A stretch of DNA of 64,000 bases from Kordiimonadales bacterium IMCC3096 (GCA_016865035.1 CP018227.1:714001-778000); one strand, 5' to 3'. Numbered from the stretch's first letter, positions 47,712 through 58,394 are shown. Numbers and translations are program-made. Notes: a model not told the origin generated them from the sequence alone.

Positions 47712-49286
47712 TCACCAGTAGCCGAAGCGGTAACCGCGCTGGAACGCCATGCCGGTCGAGTCGCGGATCCAGTCATCGCCGATGCCGACGCGGGTCCGGC
47801 GCTGGTACAGCCAGTCGAACAGCCGCGCCTGCAATCCGTCACGAATGTCGCCATGCCCCGGGTCTGTCCCCAGATCCTGCTGCTCCAGAGGATCGTTCTG
47901 CAGGTCGTAGAGTTCCGGACGGAAGCGGACGTGGTGGATGTATTTCCACCGCCCCGTCCGGATCATGCAGGCCCGGGCGTCCATGGGCGCAAGGTCCAGG
48001 GTCTTGCGGGCATGGCGCAGGGAATAGTCGCACTCCGCAAAGACCGCATCGCGCCAGTCTTCGGTACGGGCCTCCCCGAGCAGAAACGGTGCCAGCGAGC
48101 GCCCTTCCAGCCGCTGCCCCGGAACCGCGCCGCCCAGCCTCTCGATGAAGGTGGGAATCAGGTCGATGGCCTCCACCATCTCCTCGACGACCGTGCCGCG
48201 CGTCGCATCGGCAGCGGGCGACGGGTCGGCAATGATCAGCGGGATGCGCAGTGCATCCTCGTAGAACAGCTCCTTCTCCCCCAGCCCATGGTCGCCCAGA
48301 TAGTCGCCATGATCGCTGGTGAAGACGATCAGCGTGTCCTTCAGCAGACCCTTCCGCTCCATGAAGTCGAACAGGCGGCCCAGATGGTCGTCGATCTGTT
48401 CGATCAGCCCCATGTAGGCCGGGATCACGGTGTTGCGGCATTCATCCTCCCGGAAGGCTATCGACTCCGGGTGCTGGCGAAAGGCGTCCAGCACCGGATG
48501 CGGCGCCTCTTCCCCCAGCCCCCGGTTTCCGGGCAGGACATCAGCCGCGCCGTAGCGGGCGTGATAGGGCGCGGGCGCGATATAGGGCCAGTGCGGCTTG
48601 ATATAGGACAGATGCAGGCACCAGGGTGCCTCACCGGCCTGGGTCATGAAATCCATTGCGCGGCGGGTCATGTAGGGGGTCTCGCTGTCCTCCTCCCGCA
48701 CCACGGCGGCGAACCGGGCGTTGCGCATCAGCCAGCCGGACGGATCCTCCCCGTCATCGCGCTGCACGGAATTCGCGACCTCGTGCCAGAGGTTGGTGCC
48801 CTGATAGCCCTGTGCCCGAAGATAATGCTCGTAGGCCACCTCCGGCACGTAGGGGGCCAGGCGGTGCAGGCCGTCATCCCGGTCGAAGGGCTCGAAGCCG
48901 CATTCGGCCAGGAACTGTCCCCTGCCCGTCGCGGGATCCAGCCCCAGCCGCCTGATCCCGGCCTCATCCGCCTTCATGTGGGTCTTGCCGGCGAGCGCCG
49001 TCCTCAGACCCAGCGGTGCCAGATAGTCGCCCAGCGTCCATTCGTCGGTCCGCAGCGGATAGTTGTTGTAGGTCGCGCCATGGCTGACCGCGTAGCGCCC
49101 GGTATAGAACGACATGCGCGACGGACCGCAGACCGCCGCCTGGACAAAGCTGTTCGCGAAACGGACACCACGTGCCGCCAGCGCGTCGATCACCGGGGTG
49201 CGCAGGGTCGGATGCCCGGTGCAGCCGAGATAATCGTGCCGCAACTGATCCGCCATGATGAACAGGATGTTTTTCGGCCGCGTCAT
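47712..49286 (-). CDS. Sulfatase/phosphonate-monoester-hydrolase-type alkaline phosphatase superfamily enzyme
   Basis: 524 aa. The formylglycine nucleophile motif is CGPSR (Cys53), followed by MSFYTGRYAVSHG. Metal ligands are D13 in IMADQLRHD and DH in TSDHGDYLGDHGLGEK. KTHMKADE, a conserved Lys/His region, lies near residue 105. The sequence around CGPSR is closest to phosphonate monoester hydrolases, which also split phosphodiesters and sulfate esters; the true substrate is not known. It needs a formylglycine-generating activity that is not encoded here. Its ATG overlaps the methyltransferase stop. Confidence 0.88.
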   Translation of the reverse strand: MTRPKNILFIMADQLRHDYLGCTGHPTLRTPVIDALAARGVRFANSFVQAAVCGPSRMSFYTGRYAVSHGATYNNYPLRTDEWTLGDYLAPLGLRTALAGKTHMKADEAGIRRLGLDPATGRGQFLAECGFEPFDRDDGLHRLAPYVPEVAYEHYLRAQGYQGTNLWHEVANSVQRDDGEDPSGWLMRNARFAAVVREEDSETPYMTRRAMDFMTQAGEAPWCLHLSYIKPHWPYIAPAPYHARYGAADVLPGNRGLGEEAPHPVLDAFRQHPESIAFREDECRNTVIPAYMGLIEQIDDHLGRLFDFMERKGLLKDTLIVFTSDHGDYLGDHGLGEKELFYEDALRIPLIIADPSPAADATRGTVVEEMVEAIDLIPTFIERLGGAVPGQRLEGRSLAPFLLGEARTEDWRDAVFAECDYSLRHARKTLDLAPMDARACMIRTGRWKYIHHVRFRPELYDLQNDPLEQQDLGTDPGHGDIRDGLQARLFDWLYQRRTRVGIGDDWIRDSTGMAFQRGYRFGYW

Positions 49287-50041
49287 CGGTCGCTGTCTCC
49301 GTCCCTGGTGCTGGTACGTGTCGCCGGGGCCAGCGCCGGGGCGGAGCGGATGCGCCTGCGCCGCTTTTCCCGCAATGGCGTGACCGCAAAGACCTGCTTT
49401 GACACCTCGACCATCACAAGCCCTGCAAAACCCGGCCAGACCCGTGTTCCCACACGCTCGAACAGCCTGTTGGCGCGCAGCAGCGGTCGCCAGCCAAGCG
49501 GTGGGAAATGCAGTGCCATGTTGGTCTGCTCCGGCAGGAACATGTTGGCGCGCAGCAGGCGTGAAAGCTGTCCGGTGGTATAGGGATGGCCGTGTCCGAA
49601 CGGCGTATGCTCCGCCCGTGACCAGAGTCCGCGACGGTTCGGCACGATGAACAGGGCACGTCCGCCACTGTCCATCACCCGCCAGATCTCGCGCAGCAGG
49701 GGCCTGGCCGCTTCCGTCGTCTCCAGCGCGTGGACGACGATGATCCTGTCCATGCTCTGGTCCGGCAGCGGCAGCTCCAGCTCGTCACCCAGAAAGACAC
49801 GGTTCGGACCTTCGCGGGGCCAGTGCTGGATACCCTGGTTGGCGGGCATCGCCGCAATCACCCGGTCAGCCTGCTCCAGGAACGGCCGGATGAAGGGGGT
49901 GGCATAGCCGATTCCCAGTATCTTCTGTCCGCGCACATCGGGCCAGAGCTGGGCCAGCGACTGCCGCACGTGGCGACGGACCAGGTGCCCGAGAGGTGCC
50001 GAATAGAACTGGCTGAGGTCGATGATGTCCGGACGCCACAT
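49283..50041 (-). CDS. Class I SAM-dependent methyltransferase
   Basis: 252 aa. The SAM site is ILGIGYATPF rather than a full GxGxG. Motif II is HALETTEAARPLLREIWRV, then GGRALFIVPNRRGLWS. A similar methyltransferase often sits beside gloB in alphaproteobacteria, but no gloB is here. The C-terminal 40 residues are Arg/Pro-rich. The substrate is unknown. Translationally coupled (ATGA) to the phosphonate-hydrolase-type gene, so a common pathway is possible. Confidence 0.84.
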   Translation of the reverse strand: MWRPDIIDLSQFYSAPLGHLVRRHVRQSLAQLWPDVRGQKILGIGYATPFIRPFLEQADRVIAAMPANQGIQHWPREGPNRVFLGDELELPLPDQSMDRIIVVHALETTEAARPLLREIWRVMDSGGRALFIVPNRRGLWSRAEHTPFGHGHPYTTGQLSRLLRANMFLPEQTNMALHFPPLGWRPLLRANRLFERVGTRVWPGFAGLVMVEVSKQVFAVTPLREKRRRRIRSAPALAPATRTSTRDGDSDR

Positions 50042-50102
50042 GTGTCGCCTGCAGTCCCCGTATCAGGTTCCCATCCCGTGCCAGGATCCAGCGGCTTCCG
50101 GG

Positions 50103-50990
50103 TCAGATGGGATCATGCGGCGCGCGACGCAGCATGTCGAGGCTGGCCAGTACCGCCCCGCCCGTGATCAGCAGACACGCCAGCCCGACCTGCCAGGTCG
50201 CCACCGCCTGCCCCGCAGCCACCAGCACCAGCGTGGACAGAAGCGGGGCAAGGTAGGCAGCGGCACCCAGCACGCGCAGGTCGCCACGCTTCGTGGCATG
50301 GTCCCAGAGGAAGAACGCGCCCCCCACCGGCCCCAGACCAAGACCCAGGATCGCCAGCCACTCGATACCGACCGGCATGACCGTGGTCTCGAACGACAGA
50401 TGCAGCACAAGCGCGCCGATGGCGGTAACGCCGCAGAAGCCCCCGACGGCATCCGTCGGCACCTCGGCAAAGCGGCGGTTGAGCACGGAATAGCTCGACC
50501 AGATCAGCGCGCAGGCCATTGCCGCCAGATAGCCTGACAGGAATGCCGGATCGAAGCGCAGTCCCTTGCGTGCAACGATCAGCACCGCGCCGGTGAACCC
50601 CAGCAGCGCCCCGACGACATGAATGGCCTTCAGGCGCTGCCCCGGCAGCAGGGCCGAGAAGAGCACGATCAGCAGCGGCCAGAGATAGGCGATCAGGCTC
50701 GCCTCCACCACCGGTGCATTGCGCAACGCCACGAAATACATGGCGTGATATCCGAACAGCCCGGCAACCCCCAGCAGCCATACCGCCGGTGGGTGCCGCA
50801 GCCGTCGCAGCGGGTTCTGTCCGCGTCGGCCCCAGACCATCAGCGCGATCAGAAAGGCTATCGCGAAACTCATCGCCGTCAGTTGCAGCGGCGGCACCGA
50901 TCCACTGGCAGCCGTCATCAGGGCGAGCAGGGCCCAGGAGAGAACCGCCGCAATTCCGATAAGGGTTGCACGCGTAGTCGCTTGTGGCAT
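50103..50990 (-). CDS. EamA/DMT-superfamily membrane exporter
   Basis: 295-aa ten-helix protein in two EamA halves. Segments include AAVLSWALLALMTAASG at the N-terminus and AYLWPLLIVLFSALLPGQRL with the typical mid-protein motif, then LLITGGAVLASLDML at the end. It is distinct in sequence from the other DMT gene at 11 kb. The substrate is not deducible. It lies 61 bp after a minus-strand methyltransferase and head-to-head with the racemase-family gene. Confidence 0.88.
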   Translation of the reverse strand: MPQATTRATLIGIAAVLSWALLALMTAASGSVPPLQLTAMSFAIAFLIALMVWGRRGQNPLRRLRHPPAVWLLGVAGLFGYHAMYFVALRNAPVVEASLIAYLWPLLIVLFSALLPGQRLKAIHVVGALLGFTGAVLIVARKGLRFDPAFLSGYLAAMACALIWSSYSVLNRRFAEVPTDAVGGFCGVTAIGALVLHLSFETTVMPVGIEWLAILGLGLGPVGGAFFLWDHATKRGDLRVLGAAAYLAPLLSTLVLVAAGQAVATWQVGLACLLITGGAVLASLDMLRRAPHDPI

Positions 50991-51054
50991 CAGTGCACTC
51001 TGTGGTTCACAGGAGACGGTGCGGCGACGGTGCCACAGTCGGGAGGATCATGTC

Positions 51055-51693
51055 TTGGGCGAACTGGTATTCTTCCATACGGCGGACAGCAACGTCGATC
51101 TGTTCGAGACTGCCGCGCGGACAGCCGGGCTGCCCGGTGCCCGCCGTCATGTGGTCCGGCCGGCCCTGCTGGAGTCCGCCCGCATCGCCGGCGGTCTGAA
51201 CGAGACGATTCGCAGCAATGCCGCGAGTCAGATGGTCGAGTCCCTGGAAGGTGCAGACCGCCTGATCTGCACCTGTTCGACCCTCGGTCCGGTGGCGGAC
51301 ACCCTGGCCGGGATGGGGCGTCCCGTCATACGGGTCGACCGGGCGCTGGCGGAGGCGGCGGTTACCCGGGGCCCGCGAATCGCGGCGCTGGTCACGCTGA
51401 ACTCCACCATCGAACCGACCCGGGATCTGTTTCAGTCGGTCGCCGGAAAGCTGGACCGCCATATCCGCCTGGATCTTATCATCGTCGAGGGTGCGGCCCA
51501 GCTTCTGGCGGATGGGGACATCACCGGCTATGCCCGCGCCATTGCCAATGCCGTCGATGCCACCCCCGACGAATATGATGCGATCGCCCTGGCCCAGGCC
51601 TCCATGGCACCGGCGGCGCAACTGGCGCAGCGGCCCGTGATGACCAGCCCCGCGACCGCGATGCGTGCCCTGGCTGCGGAACTGGATGCCTGA
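51055..51693 (+). CDS. Asp/Glu/hydantoin racemase-family protein
   Basis: 212 aa. The frame has no ATG at the right place: an out-of-frame ATG (51050) lies just after GGGAGG, while TTG 51055 is in frame and eight bases from that site, so a TTG start is inferred (MGELVFFHTADSN). The first catalytic Cys of the fold is in LICTCSTLGPVAD; a second Cys is not obvious where SxxT-like LVTLNSTIEPT lies, so it may not be a standard two-Cys racemase. The region before the start holds nothing else. Confidence 0.78.
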   Translation: MGELVFFHTADSNVDLFETAARTAGLPGARRHVVRPALLESARIAGGLNETIRSNAASQMVESLEGADRLICTCSTLGPVADTLAGMGRPVIRVDRALAEAAVTRGPRIAALVTLNSTIEPTRDLFQSVAGKLDRHIRLDLIIVEGAAQLLADGDITGYARAIANAVDATPDEYDAIALAQASMAPAAQLAQRPVMTSPATAMRALAAELDA

Positions 51694-51787
51694 GCATGAC
51701 TGTCGTGCTCCGCAGATGCTCGACAGCCCTGTCGCGGCCCAATATTGTCGCGCGCAGATGATCAATTCCTGGGGAGGAGCATGAAGG

Positions 51788-52984
51788 ATGGATCTGGCGT
51801 TCTCGCCCGACGAACAGGCCTTTCGCGCTGAAGTCCGCACCTTTCTGGAGGCGGAGCTGCCTGACGATCTGCGCCACAAGGTGCGCCAGCGCCAGGAGCT
51901 GGAGCGCGAGGACTATCTGCGTTGGCAGCGGATACTGCATGCCCGCGGATGGATCGCCGGTTCATGGCCGAAGGAGTATGGCGGCTGCGACTGGACCCCG
52001 GCACAGCGCCACATCTTCGACGAGGAATGCCATGCCGCCGATGCGCCGCCGCTGCTGCCGTTCGGGCTGCAGATGGTTGGTCCGGTGATCTTCACCTTCG
52101 GTCGACCGGACCAGAAGGAATTCTTCCTGCCGCGCCTGCTGTCCGGCGAACACTGGTGGTGCCAGGGCTATTCGGAGCCGGGATCGGGTTCGGACCTCGC
52201 CAGCCTGCAGACCGCCGCGGTGCGCGACGGTGATGACTACATCATCAACGGCCAGAAGATCTGGACCTCGCTGGCGCACCATGCCGACTGGATCTTCTGC
52301 CTGGTCCGCACCAGGAAGGAAGGCAAGCACCAGGAAGGCATCAGTTTCCTGCTGATCGACATGAAGACACCGGGCATCACGGTGCGCCCGCTGATCCTGA
52401 TGGATCAGGGCCATCACGTGAACGAGGTCTTCTTCGAGAACGTCCGCGTACCGGTTGCCAACCGCATCGGGGAAGAGAACAGGGGCTGGACCTACGCCAA
52501 GTTCCTGCTCGGCAACGAACGCGCCGGCATCGCGGAAGTGGCCTGGAACAAGAAGCTGCTGCAGCGGCTGAAGGAAATGGCCGCAGATACACCCGCCAGT
52601 GGCGACAGGCTGCTCGACGATGCGGTATTTTCCCGCAAGGTGGCCGAAACGGAGGTAAAGCTTACCGCGCTGGAGTATTGCAATCTCCGTATCCTCGCCG
52701 CTATGCAGGAGGGATCGCCCCCGGGCGGTGAGGCCAGTATGCTGAAGCTGTTGGGTTCGGAGGTGACGCAGGCCATTACCGAATTGACGGTGGAGGCCTT
52801 GGGTTACTATGCCGCGCCCTATGAATTGGCAGACCGGACTCCAGGCAGCAACTGGTCTCCGGTGGGGCCGGAGGCGGCTGAGGGTGTCATGGGGCAACAC
52901 CTGTTCATGCGGGCAATCACCATTGCCGGCGGGTCGAGTGAGGTTCAGAAGAACATCATCGCGAAGATGGTGTTAGGATTGTAG
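51788..52984 (+). CDS. pimC: Acyl-CoA dehydrogenase, large-subunit type (PimC-like)
   Basis: 398-aa FAD enzyme with a standard ACAD fold. FAD and substrate segments are GYSEPGSGSDLASLQT and NGQKIWTSLAHHADW, and the C-terminal motif is TIAGGSSEVQKNIIAK. The next gene encodes a second, dissimilar acyl-CoA dehydrogenase, so the pair probably forms a heteromer, as in pimeloyl-CoA dehydrogenase PimC/PimD. The substrate may be a dicarboxylic or other long acyl-CoA; that is inference. ATG 51788 is preceded by GAAGG and, further up, GGGGAGGAG. Confidence 0.82.
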   Translation: MDLAFSPDEQAFRAEVRTFLEAELPDDLRHKVRQRQELEREDYLRWQRILHARGWIAGSWPKEYGGCDWTPAQRHIFDEECHAADAPPLLPFGLQMVGPVIFTFGRPDQKEFFLPRLLSGEHWWCQGYSEPGSGSDLASLQTAAVRDGDDYIINGQKIWTSLAHHADWIFCLVRTRKEGKHQEGISFLLIDMKTPGITVRPLILMDQGHHVNEVFFENVRVPVANRIGEENRGWTYAKFLLGNERAGIAEVAWNKKLLQRLKEMAADTPASGDRLLDDAVFSRKVAETEVKLTALEYCNLRILAAMQEGSPPGGEASMLKLLGSEVTQAITELTVEALGYYAAPYELADRTPGSNWSPVGPEAAEGVMGQHLFMRAITIAGGSSEVQKNIIAKMVLGL

Positions 52985-53041
52985 ACGGGTGCCGCGCTGG
53001 CGGTATTCCGGGATCATGTGGCGGGGAGGATACAGGGCCCG

Positions 53042-54172
<1,131 letters not shown>

Positions 54173-54199
54173 GCCCGGCTTCAGACGTCGAGACAGATC

Positions 54200-54229
54200 A
54201 TCCCGGCCAGGCCCCGCCTGCGCCGGGAT
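54200..54229 (+). terminator. Terminator of the acyl-CoA dehydrogenase pair
   Basis: Two nested perfect stems (ATCCCGGC with its complement outside, CAGGC/GCCTG inside, one bulged base) are followed by TTTTCTTT, 27 bp after the stop of the small-subunit gene. Confidence 0.78.
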
Positions 54230-54301
54230 TTTCTTTGGCGATTGCGCGACCGGGGCGGAGCGCAAAGAATGCGGTCATTCAAGGCCAACGGAATCACGCT
54301 C

Positions 54302-55561
54302 ATGAAACGTCCGCTTCTCGCCCTGCTTCTCCTTCTTCCGCTTCTCGCATCCGGGGCGCAGGCCGCATCCCTGCCTGAGGGCGATGCACGTGAACTGGGT
54401 TTCAGCCCCGAAGGTCTCGCGGCACTGGACAGTGAATTGCTTGACCGGATCGGGAACGGGGCGTTCCCCGGGGCGGTCGTGCTGATCGCGCGCCACGGCA
54501 GGATCGCGCATCTGGGACTGCTGGGCAGCCGCACGCCCGATGGCTCGCCGATGACCGCCGACACGCTGTTCCGCATCTATTCCATGACCAAGCCGGTCGT
54601 CTCCGTCGCGGCGCTGGCACTGGTGGAGCGCGGCCTGATCGATCTCGACCAGCCGCTGAGCGACTTCATTCCCGCCTTCGCCGCCACCCGCGTCGCAACA
54701 GGTCGCCTGGACGGTGACGGCGAGATCGAGACCGTGCCGGCGGAACGTCCGATCACCATCCGCGACCTGATGCGCCACACCTCCGGCCTGACCTACGGCT
54801 TCTTCGGGCAGGGCGTGGTGCGGCAGGCCTATCGGAACGCGGCAGCAGGCGGCGCGGGCCTGTCGAACGTGCAGGCCGCAGCCTATCTCGCCACCCTGCC
54901 GCTGGAGCACCCGCCCGGCACGACATGGGAATACAGCCGCGCCACCGACGTGCTCGGCGCGGTGGTGGAGATTGCCTATGGCAAGCCCCTGAGCCAGGCA
55001 CTCGCGGAACTCGTCCTGCAGCCGTTGCGGATGCAGGACACCGGCTTCGTCGTGACTGATCCGGCCGATCATCCGCGCATTGCCGAACCGAAGCCCCGCG
55101 ACGGCATCGTCGGCAGCATCAGCCTGTACGATCCGCGCGTGCCCCGTCCGTCCGAGTCAGGCGGTGGCGGGCTGATCTCCACGGTCGGAGACTATGCGCG
55201 CTTCGCCCAGATGCTACTGAACGGCGGGGAACTGGACGGTGTCCGTGTCCTGAAGCCCGAGACCGTCGCCCTGATGACCCGCGACCACACCATCTCGGAA
55301 GGGCTGAAGCCCGGAAAGTACTACATCCCCGGCCGGGGCTATGGCTTCGGGCTCGGCGTTGCGGTGCGCATCTCCGACCAGGACGCAATCCTGCCCGGAA
55401 CACTCGGCGACTATTACTGGGGCGGCGCGGGCGGCACCTACTTCTTCGTGGACCCGCAGCAGGACATGTTCGCTGTCTACATGATGCAGTCGCCGCAGAA
55501 CCGCCGGACCCTGCGCAACGTCATTCGCAAGGGCGTCTATGGTGCCATGAACGCTCGCTAA
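54302..55561 (+). CDS. Secreted beta-lactamase-fold (class C) serine hydrolase
   Basis: 419 aa with a signal peptide ending at AQA-A (residue 22). The catalytic SxxK is SMTK in FRIYSMTKPVVS, the YxN-like motif is YSR (WEYSRATDVLG), and the third motif lies near WGGAGGTYFFVD (glycine-rich, in place of KTG). The overall pattern is that of the beta-lactamase-related/esterase family rather than a true AmpC. Target and expression are unknown. An upstream ATG at 54269 with GGAG ahead of it is an alternative start that lengthens the n-region. Convergent with the HIT gene. Confidence 0.86.
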   Translation: MKRPLLALLLLLPLLASGAQAASLPEGDARELGFSPEGLAALDSELLDRIGNGAFPGAVVLIARHGRIAHLGLLGSRTPDGSPMTADTLFRIYSMTKPVVSVAALALVERGLIDLDQPLSDFIPAFAATRVATGRLDGDGEIETVPAERPITIRDLMRHTSGLTYGFFGQGVVRQAYRNAAAGGAGLSNVQAAAYLATLPLEHPPGTTWEYSRATDVLGAVVEIAYGKPLSQALAELVLQPLRMQDTGFVVTDPADHPRIAEPKPRDGIVGSISLYDPRVPRPSESGGGGLISTVGDYARFAQMLLNGGELDGVRVLKPETVALMTRDHTISEGLKPGKYYIPGRGYGFGLGVAVRISDQDAILPGTLGDYYWGGAGGTYFFVDPQQDMFAVYMMQSPQNRRTLRNVIRKGVYGAMNAR

Positions 55562-55634
55562 GTTCCGGTTGCCCGGCGACCGCATCCGCGCGGCCCTGGG
55601 GGGCGAGGCCCCGGGTCGCAGGGCGATCCAGGGC

Positions 55635-55997
55635 TCAGTCCTTGCGGACCATCCGGCCCAGCGGGCGACCGCCGAAGATGTGGACGTGGAAGTGGAACAC
55701 CACTTGGCCGGCACTGGCGCCATTGTTGGTGGTCAGGCGGAAGCCTTCGCCCGCGACGCCAGCGACCTCTGCAGTTTCACTGACGGAGCGCCAGAAGCCG
55801 GTGATTTCCTCCGCCGGGGCCTTCGCCATGAAATCCTCGAAATCGACATAGGCACCCTTCGGGATCACGAGCACATGTACCGGCGTCTGCGGCTGGATAT
55901 CCTCGAACGCCAGCGCGAACTCGGTCTCGTGCACCTTCTTGCAGGGCAGTTCGCCGCGCAGGATCTTCGCGAAGACGTTGTCGTTGTCATAGCTCAT
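55635..55997 (-). CDS. HIT-family nucleotide hydrolase (HinT-like)
   Basis: 120 aa. The histidine triad is HFHVHIFGG near residue 100. The N-terminus has VFAKILRGELPCKKVHET and the middle has TPVHVLVIPKGAYVDF, as in HinT purine phosphoramidases. It starts 5 bp after the hisE stop and probably rides on the his transcript as its last gene. Confidence 0.92.
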   Translation of the reverse strand: MSYDNDNVFAKILRGELPCKKVHETEFALAFEDIQPQTPVHVLVIPKGAYVDFEDFMAKAPAEEITGFWRSVSETAEVAGVAGEGFRLTTNNGASAGQVVFHFHVHIFGGRPLGRMVRKD

Positions 55998-56002
55998 CGG
56001 TC

Positions 56003-56332
56003 TCAGTCCTCCTTGCGGGATGCCTTTTCGGCGATACCGGAAATGCCTTCGCGCCGTGCCAGTTCGGCCATGACCTCACCCGGTTCGATGCCAAGGTGGG
56101 ACCAGAGCACGGTCAGGTGAAACAGCAGGTCCGCGCTCTCGGAGACGACCTTGTCCCGCCCCTCGCTGACGGCGGCAAGCGCGGTCTCCACCGCTTCCTC
56201 ACCGACCTTCTGCGCGATCTTCGAAGTGCCCTTCGCGTGCAACCGCGCGACGTAGGATGTCTCCGGGTCGGCTGACTTGCGCTGCTCCGCCAGCGCGTAC
56301 AGGCGCTGCAGCATGTCCGGACTGTCACTCAT
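56003..56332 (-). CDS. hisE: Phosphoribosyl-ATP pyrophosphatase
   Basis: Hydrolyses phosphoribosyl-ATP to phosphoribosyl-AMP in histidine synthesis. The 109-aa product is the separate HisE domain (not fused to HisI). The active-site helix residues lie in [19 protein letters not shown] and in [13 protein letters not shown]. Its ATG overlaps the hisF stop (ATGA). hisI is not in the window. Confidence 0.95.
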   Translation of the reverse strand: MSDSPDMLQRLYALAEQRKSADPETSYVARLHAKGTSKIAQKVGEEAVETALAAVSEGRDKVVSESADLLFHLTVLWSHLGIEPGEVMAELARREGISGIAEKASRKED

Positions 56333-57108
56333 GCCGTGGCCTCCTCCGCCAGCAGGCGCACCGGCACACCGGCGGCGGCCATGTGCGCCTTGGTCTCAGG
56401 GATCGAAAAGGTGCCGAAATGAAAGATCGAGGCGGCGAGGACGGCCGAGGCATGGCCGTCGCGCACCCCCTCCACCATGTGATCCAGGGTTCCGACACCA
56501 CCCGAGGCAATGACCGGAATACCGACCGCATCTGCCACCGTGCGAGTCAGGGCAATGTCGAAACCGATCTTGGCGCCGTCACGGTCCATGGAGGTCAGCA
56601 GGATCTCGCCCGCACCCAGCCCCTCCATGCGGCGCGCCCATTCGACGGCATCGATGCCTGTCGGCTCCCGCCCGCCATGGGTGAAGATCTCCCAGCGGTC
56701 GGGGCCGACCGACTTCGCGTCGATGGCGACTGTGATGCACTGGCTGCCGAACTTGGTCGCCGCCTCCCCCACGAACTCCGGGCGGTGAACGGCGGCGGTA
56801 TTGATGGAGACCTTGTCGGCACCGGCCAGCAGCAACTGCCGCACGTCGTCGTTGGTGCGCACACCACCGCCGACCGTCAGCGGCATGAAGCAGCGTTCCG
56901 CCGTACGCGCCACCACATCGAACAGGATACCGCGCTTCTCGTGGCTGGCGGTGATGTCCAGGAAGCAGAGTTCGTCGGCCCCGGCGGCATCATAGACCGT
57001 CGCCTGCTCCACCGGATCGCCTGCATCGCGCAGATCGACGAAGTTGATGCCCTTCACCACGCGCCCGTCCTTCACGTCGAGGCAGGGAATGATGCGTGCC
57101 TTCAGCAT
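56329..57108 (-). CDS. hisF: Imidazole glycerol phosphate synthase cyclase subunit
   Basis: 259-aa (beta-alpha)8 barrel that uses ammonia from HisH to close the imidazole ring. The catalytic Asp lies in [12 protein letters not shown] (N-terminus) and the second in AIDAKSVG near residue 130. Phosphate-binding segments are [12 protein letters not shown] and SINTAAV. Order hisA-hisF-hisE with 3-4 bp gaps or overlaps shows one operon. Confidence 0.96.
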   Translation of the reverse strand: MLKARIIPCLDVKDGRVVKGINFVDLRDAGDPVEQATVYDAAGADELCFLDITASHEKRGILFDVVARTAERCFMPLTVGGGVRTNDDVRQLLLAGADKVSINTAAVHRPEFVGEAATKFGSQCITVAIDAKSVGPDRWEIFTHGGREPTGIDAVEWARRMEGLGAGEILLTSMDRDGAKIGFDIALTRTVADAVGIPVIASGGVGTLDHMVEGVRDGHASAVLAASIFHFGTFSIPETKAHMAAAGVPVRLLAEEATA

Positions 57109-57111
57109 GGG

Positions 57112-57837
57112 TCAGGCCCCCGCCACGGACAGCGCTTCCGCAGGGTCGATGCGACCGTCATAGAGTGCGCGGCCAATGATGACCCCTTCGATACCGGCAT
57201 CGGCCACCGCCTTCAGCCGGTGAATGTCGTCGATGCCCGCAACGCCGCCGGAGGCGATGACCGGCAGACCGGAGACACGCGCCAGCTCCGCCGTTGCCTC
57301 GACATTCACACCCTGCAGGGCACCGTCGCGGTCGATGTCGGTATAGACGATGGCGGCCACCCCGGCGTCGGCAAAGGCCAGCGCCAGATCGGTCGCCTTC
57401 ATCTCCGACTGCTCGGCCCAGCCCTCCACCGCGACCTGCCCGCCACGCGCATCGATGCCCACCACGATCCGCTCCGGGTAGTCCCGGCAGGCAGCGCGGA
57501 CCGTCTCCGGATCCCGCAGGGCCATGGTGCCGAGAATGACCCGCGCCACCCCGGCAGCCAGCCAGGCGTCGATCGCGGCCCGGTCCCTGATGCCACCACC
57601 AAGCTGCACCGGGCGATCCGTGGCGGCCAGCACGGCGCGCACGGCATCGGCATTGCTCGAACGGCCGTCGAAGGCCCCGTTCAGATCCACAAGATGCAGC
57701 CGCGTGAAACCGGCATCGCGAAACCGCCGCGCCTGGTCCGCCGGATCGGGATTGAACTCCGTCGAGTCTTCCATGCGCCCCTGCAGCAGCCGCACGCAGC
57801 GTCCGTCCTTCAGGTCGATTGCGGGGTAGATATTCAT
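57112..57837 (-). CDS. hisA: ProFAR isomerase HisA
   Basis: Isomerises ProFAR to PRFAR in histidine synthesis. The 241-aa barrel begins [20 protein letters not shown], with the first catalytic Asp in AIDLKDG and the second in [23 protein letters not shown] is the phosphate site. Its ATG overlaps the stop of the upstream GNAT gene (ATGA). Confidence 0.96.
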   Translation of the reverse strand: MNIYPAIDLKDGRCVRLLQGRMEDSTEFNPDPADQARRFRDAGFTRLHLVDLNGAFDGRSSNADAVRAVLAATDRPVQLGGGIRDRAAIDAWLAAGVARVILGTMALRDPETVRAACRDYPERIVVGIDARGGQVAVEGWAEQSEMKATDLALAFADAGVAAIVYTDIDRDGALQGVNVEATAELARVSGLPVIASGGVAGIDDIHRLKAVADAGIEGVIIGRALYDGRIDPAEALSVAGA

Positions 57838-58394
57838 TTCTTCGCTCCCGGCTTGCGCCTGTGCGCCAGTTCCTTGGTGTAGAAATATCCGGTCACATAG
57901 TCCTCGCCCACCAGCGCGTAGTTCTCCCGCACGCCCCAGCGGGTGAACCCGCCCTGTTCGTAGATCTGGATCGCCGCGGTCTGTGTCTCGCGCACATCCA
58001 GGTCGATCTGCTCGAACCCATCCTTGCGCGCCACATCTTCCGCCATCTGCAGCAGGCCGCGCGCCAGACCCAACCCCCGCGCATGGGGGGCGATGAAGAA
58101 GGTCGTGAGGCGCGCGATGTGACCCTGGGCATGATTGTGGCGCGAGGGCCGCAGCAACTGGATCGAGCCGACGATATGCCCGTCCAGCCAGGCCACAAAG
58201 ACCTCCCGTTCCGGCATCAGCACGACACCCTTCCAGTAGGACTCCATCACCGCGCGGCGCGGCACGGTCAGCCAGCCGAAGCCGTTGCCATCGACGATGG
58301 CCGCCTCCGTGGCGTCGCAGAGGTCCTGCAGGTCCACCTCCTCGATGGACTTGAGCTGCTGGATATCCGTTGACGGTTTCCGATCCACGGCCAT
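57834..58394 (-). CDS. GNAT-family acetyltransferase embedded in the his operon
   Basis: 186 aa from ATG 58394, which shares one base with the hisH stop (TGATG); an upstream ATG at 58406 is possible. The N-terminal 30 residues are atypical and the GNAT core follows: [16 protein letters not shown], the acetyl-CoA loop [28 protein letters not shown] and [11 protein letters not shown]. It is wedged between hisH and hisA with overlaps on both sides, so it must be made in step with histidine enzymes. The substrate is unknown; a role in histidine metabolism is inference from position. Confidence 0.87.
   Translation of the reverse strand: MAVDRKPSTDIQQLKSIEEVDLQDLCDATEAAIVDGNGFGWLTVPRRAVMESYWKGVVLMPEREVFVAWLDGHIVGSIQLLRPSRHNHAQGHIARLTTFFIAPHARGLGLARGLLQMAEDVARKDGFEQIDLDVRETQTAAIQIYEQGGFTRWGVRENYALVGEDYVTGYFYTKELAHRRKPGAKK

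Noticed and set aside
51781-51831. Short 16-codon frame beginning just after GGGGAGGAG, ahead of the PimC-like gene
   Set aside because: It overlaps the start of the acyl-CoA dehydrogenase in another frame and carries no peptide signal; more likely the same ribosome site serves the ATG at 51788.
55601-55613. Small GC hairpin after the HIT gene as a his-operon terminator
   Set aside because: The stem is only five pairs with a 3-base loop and has no T-run, so it is too weak to call.
56257-57882. 541-aa frame on the plus strand across hisE, hisF and hisA
   Set aside because: Antisense to three genes of secure identity.
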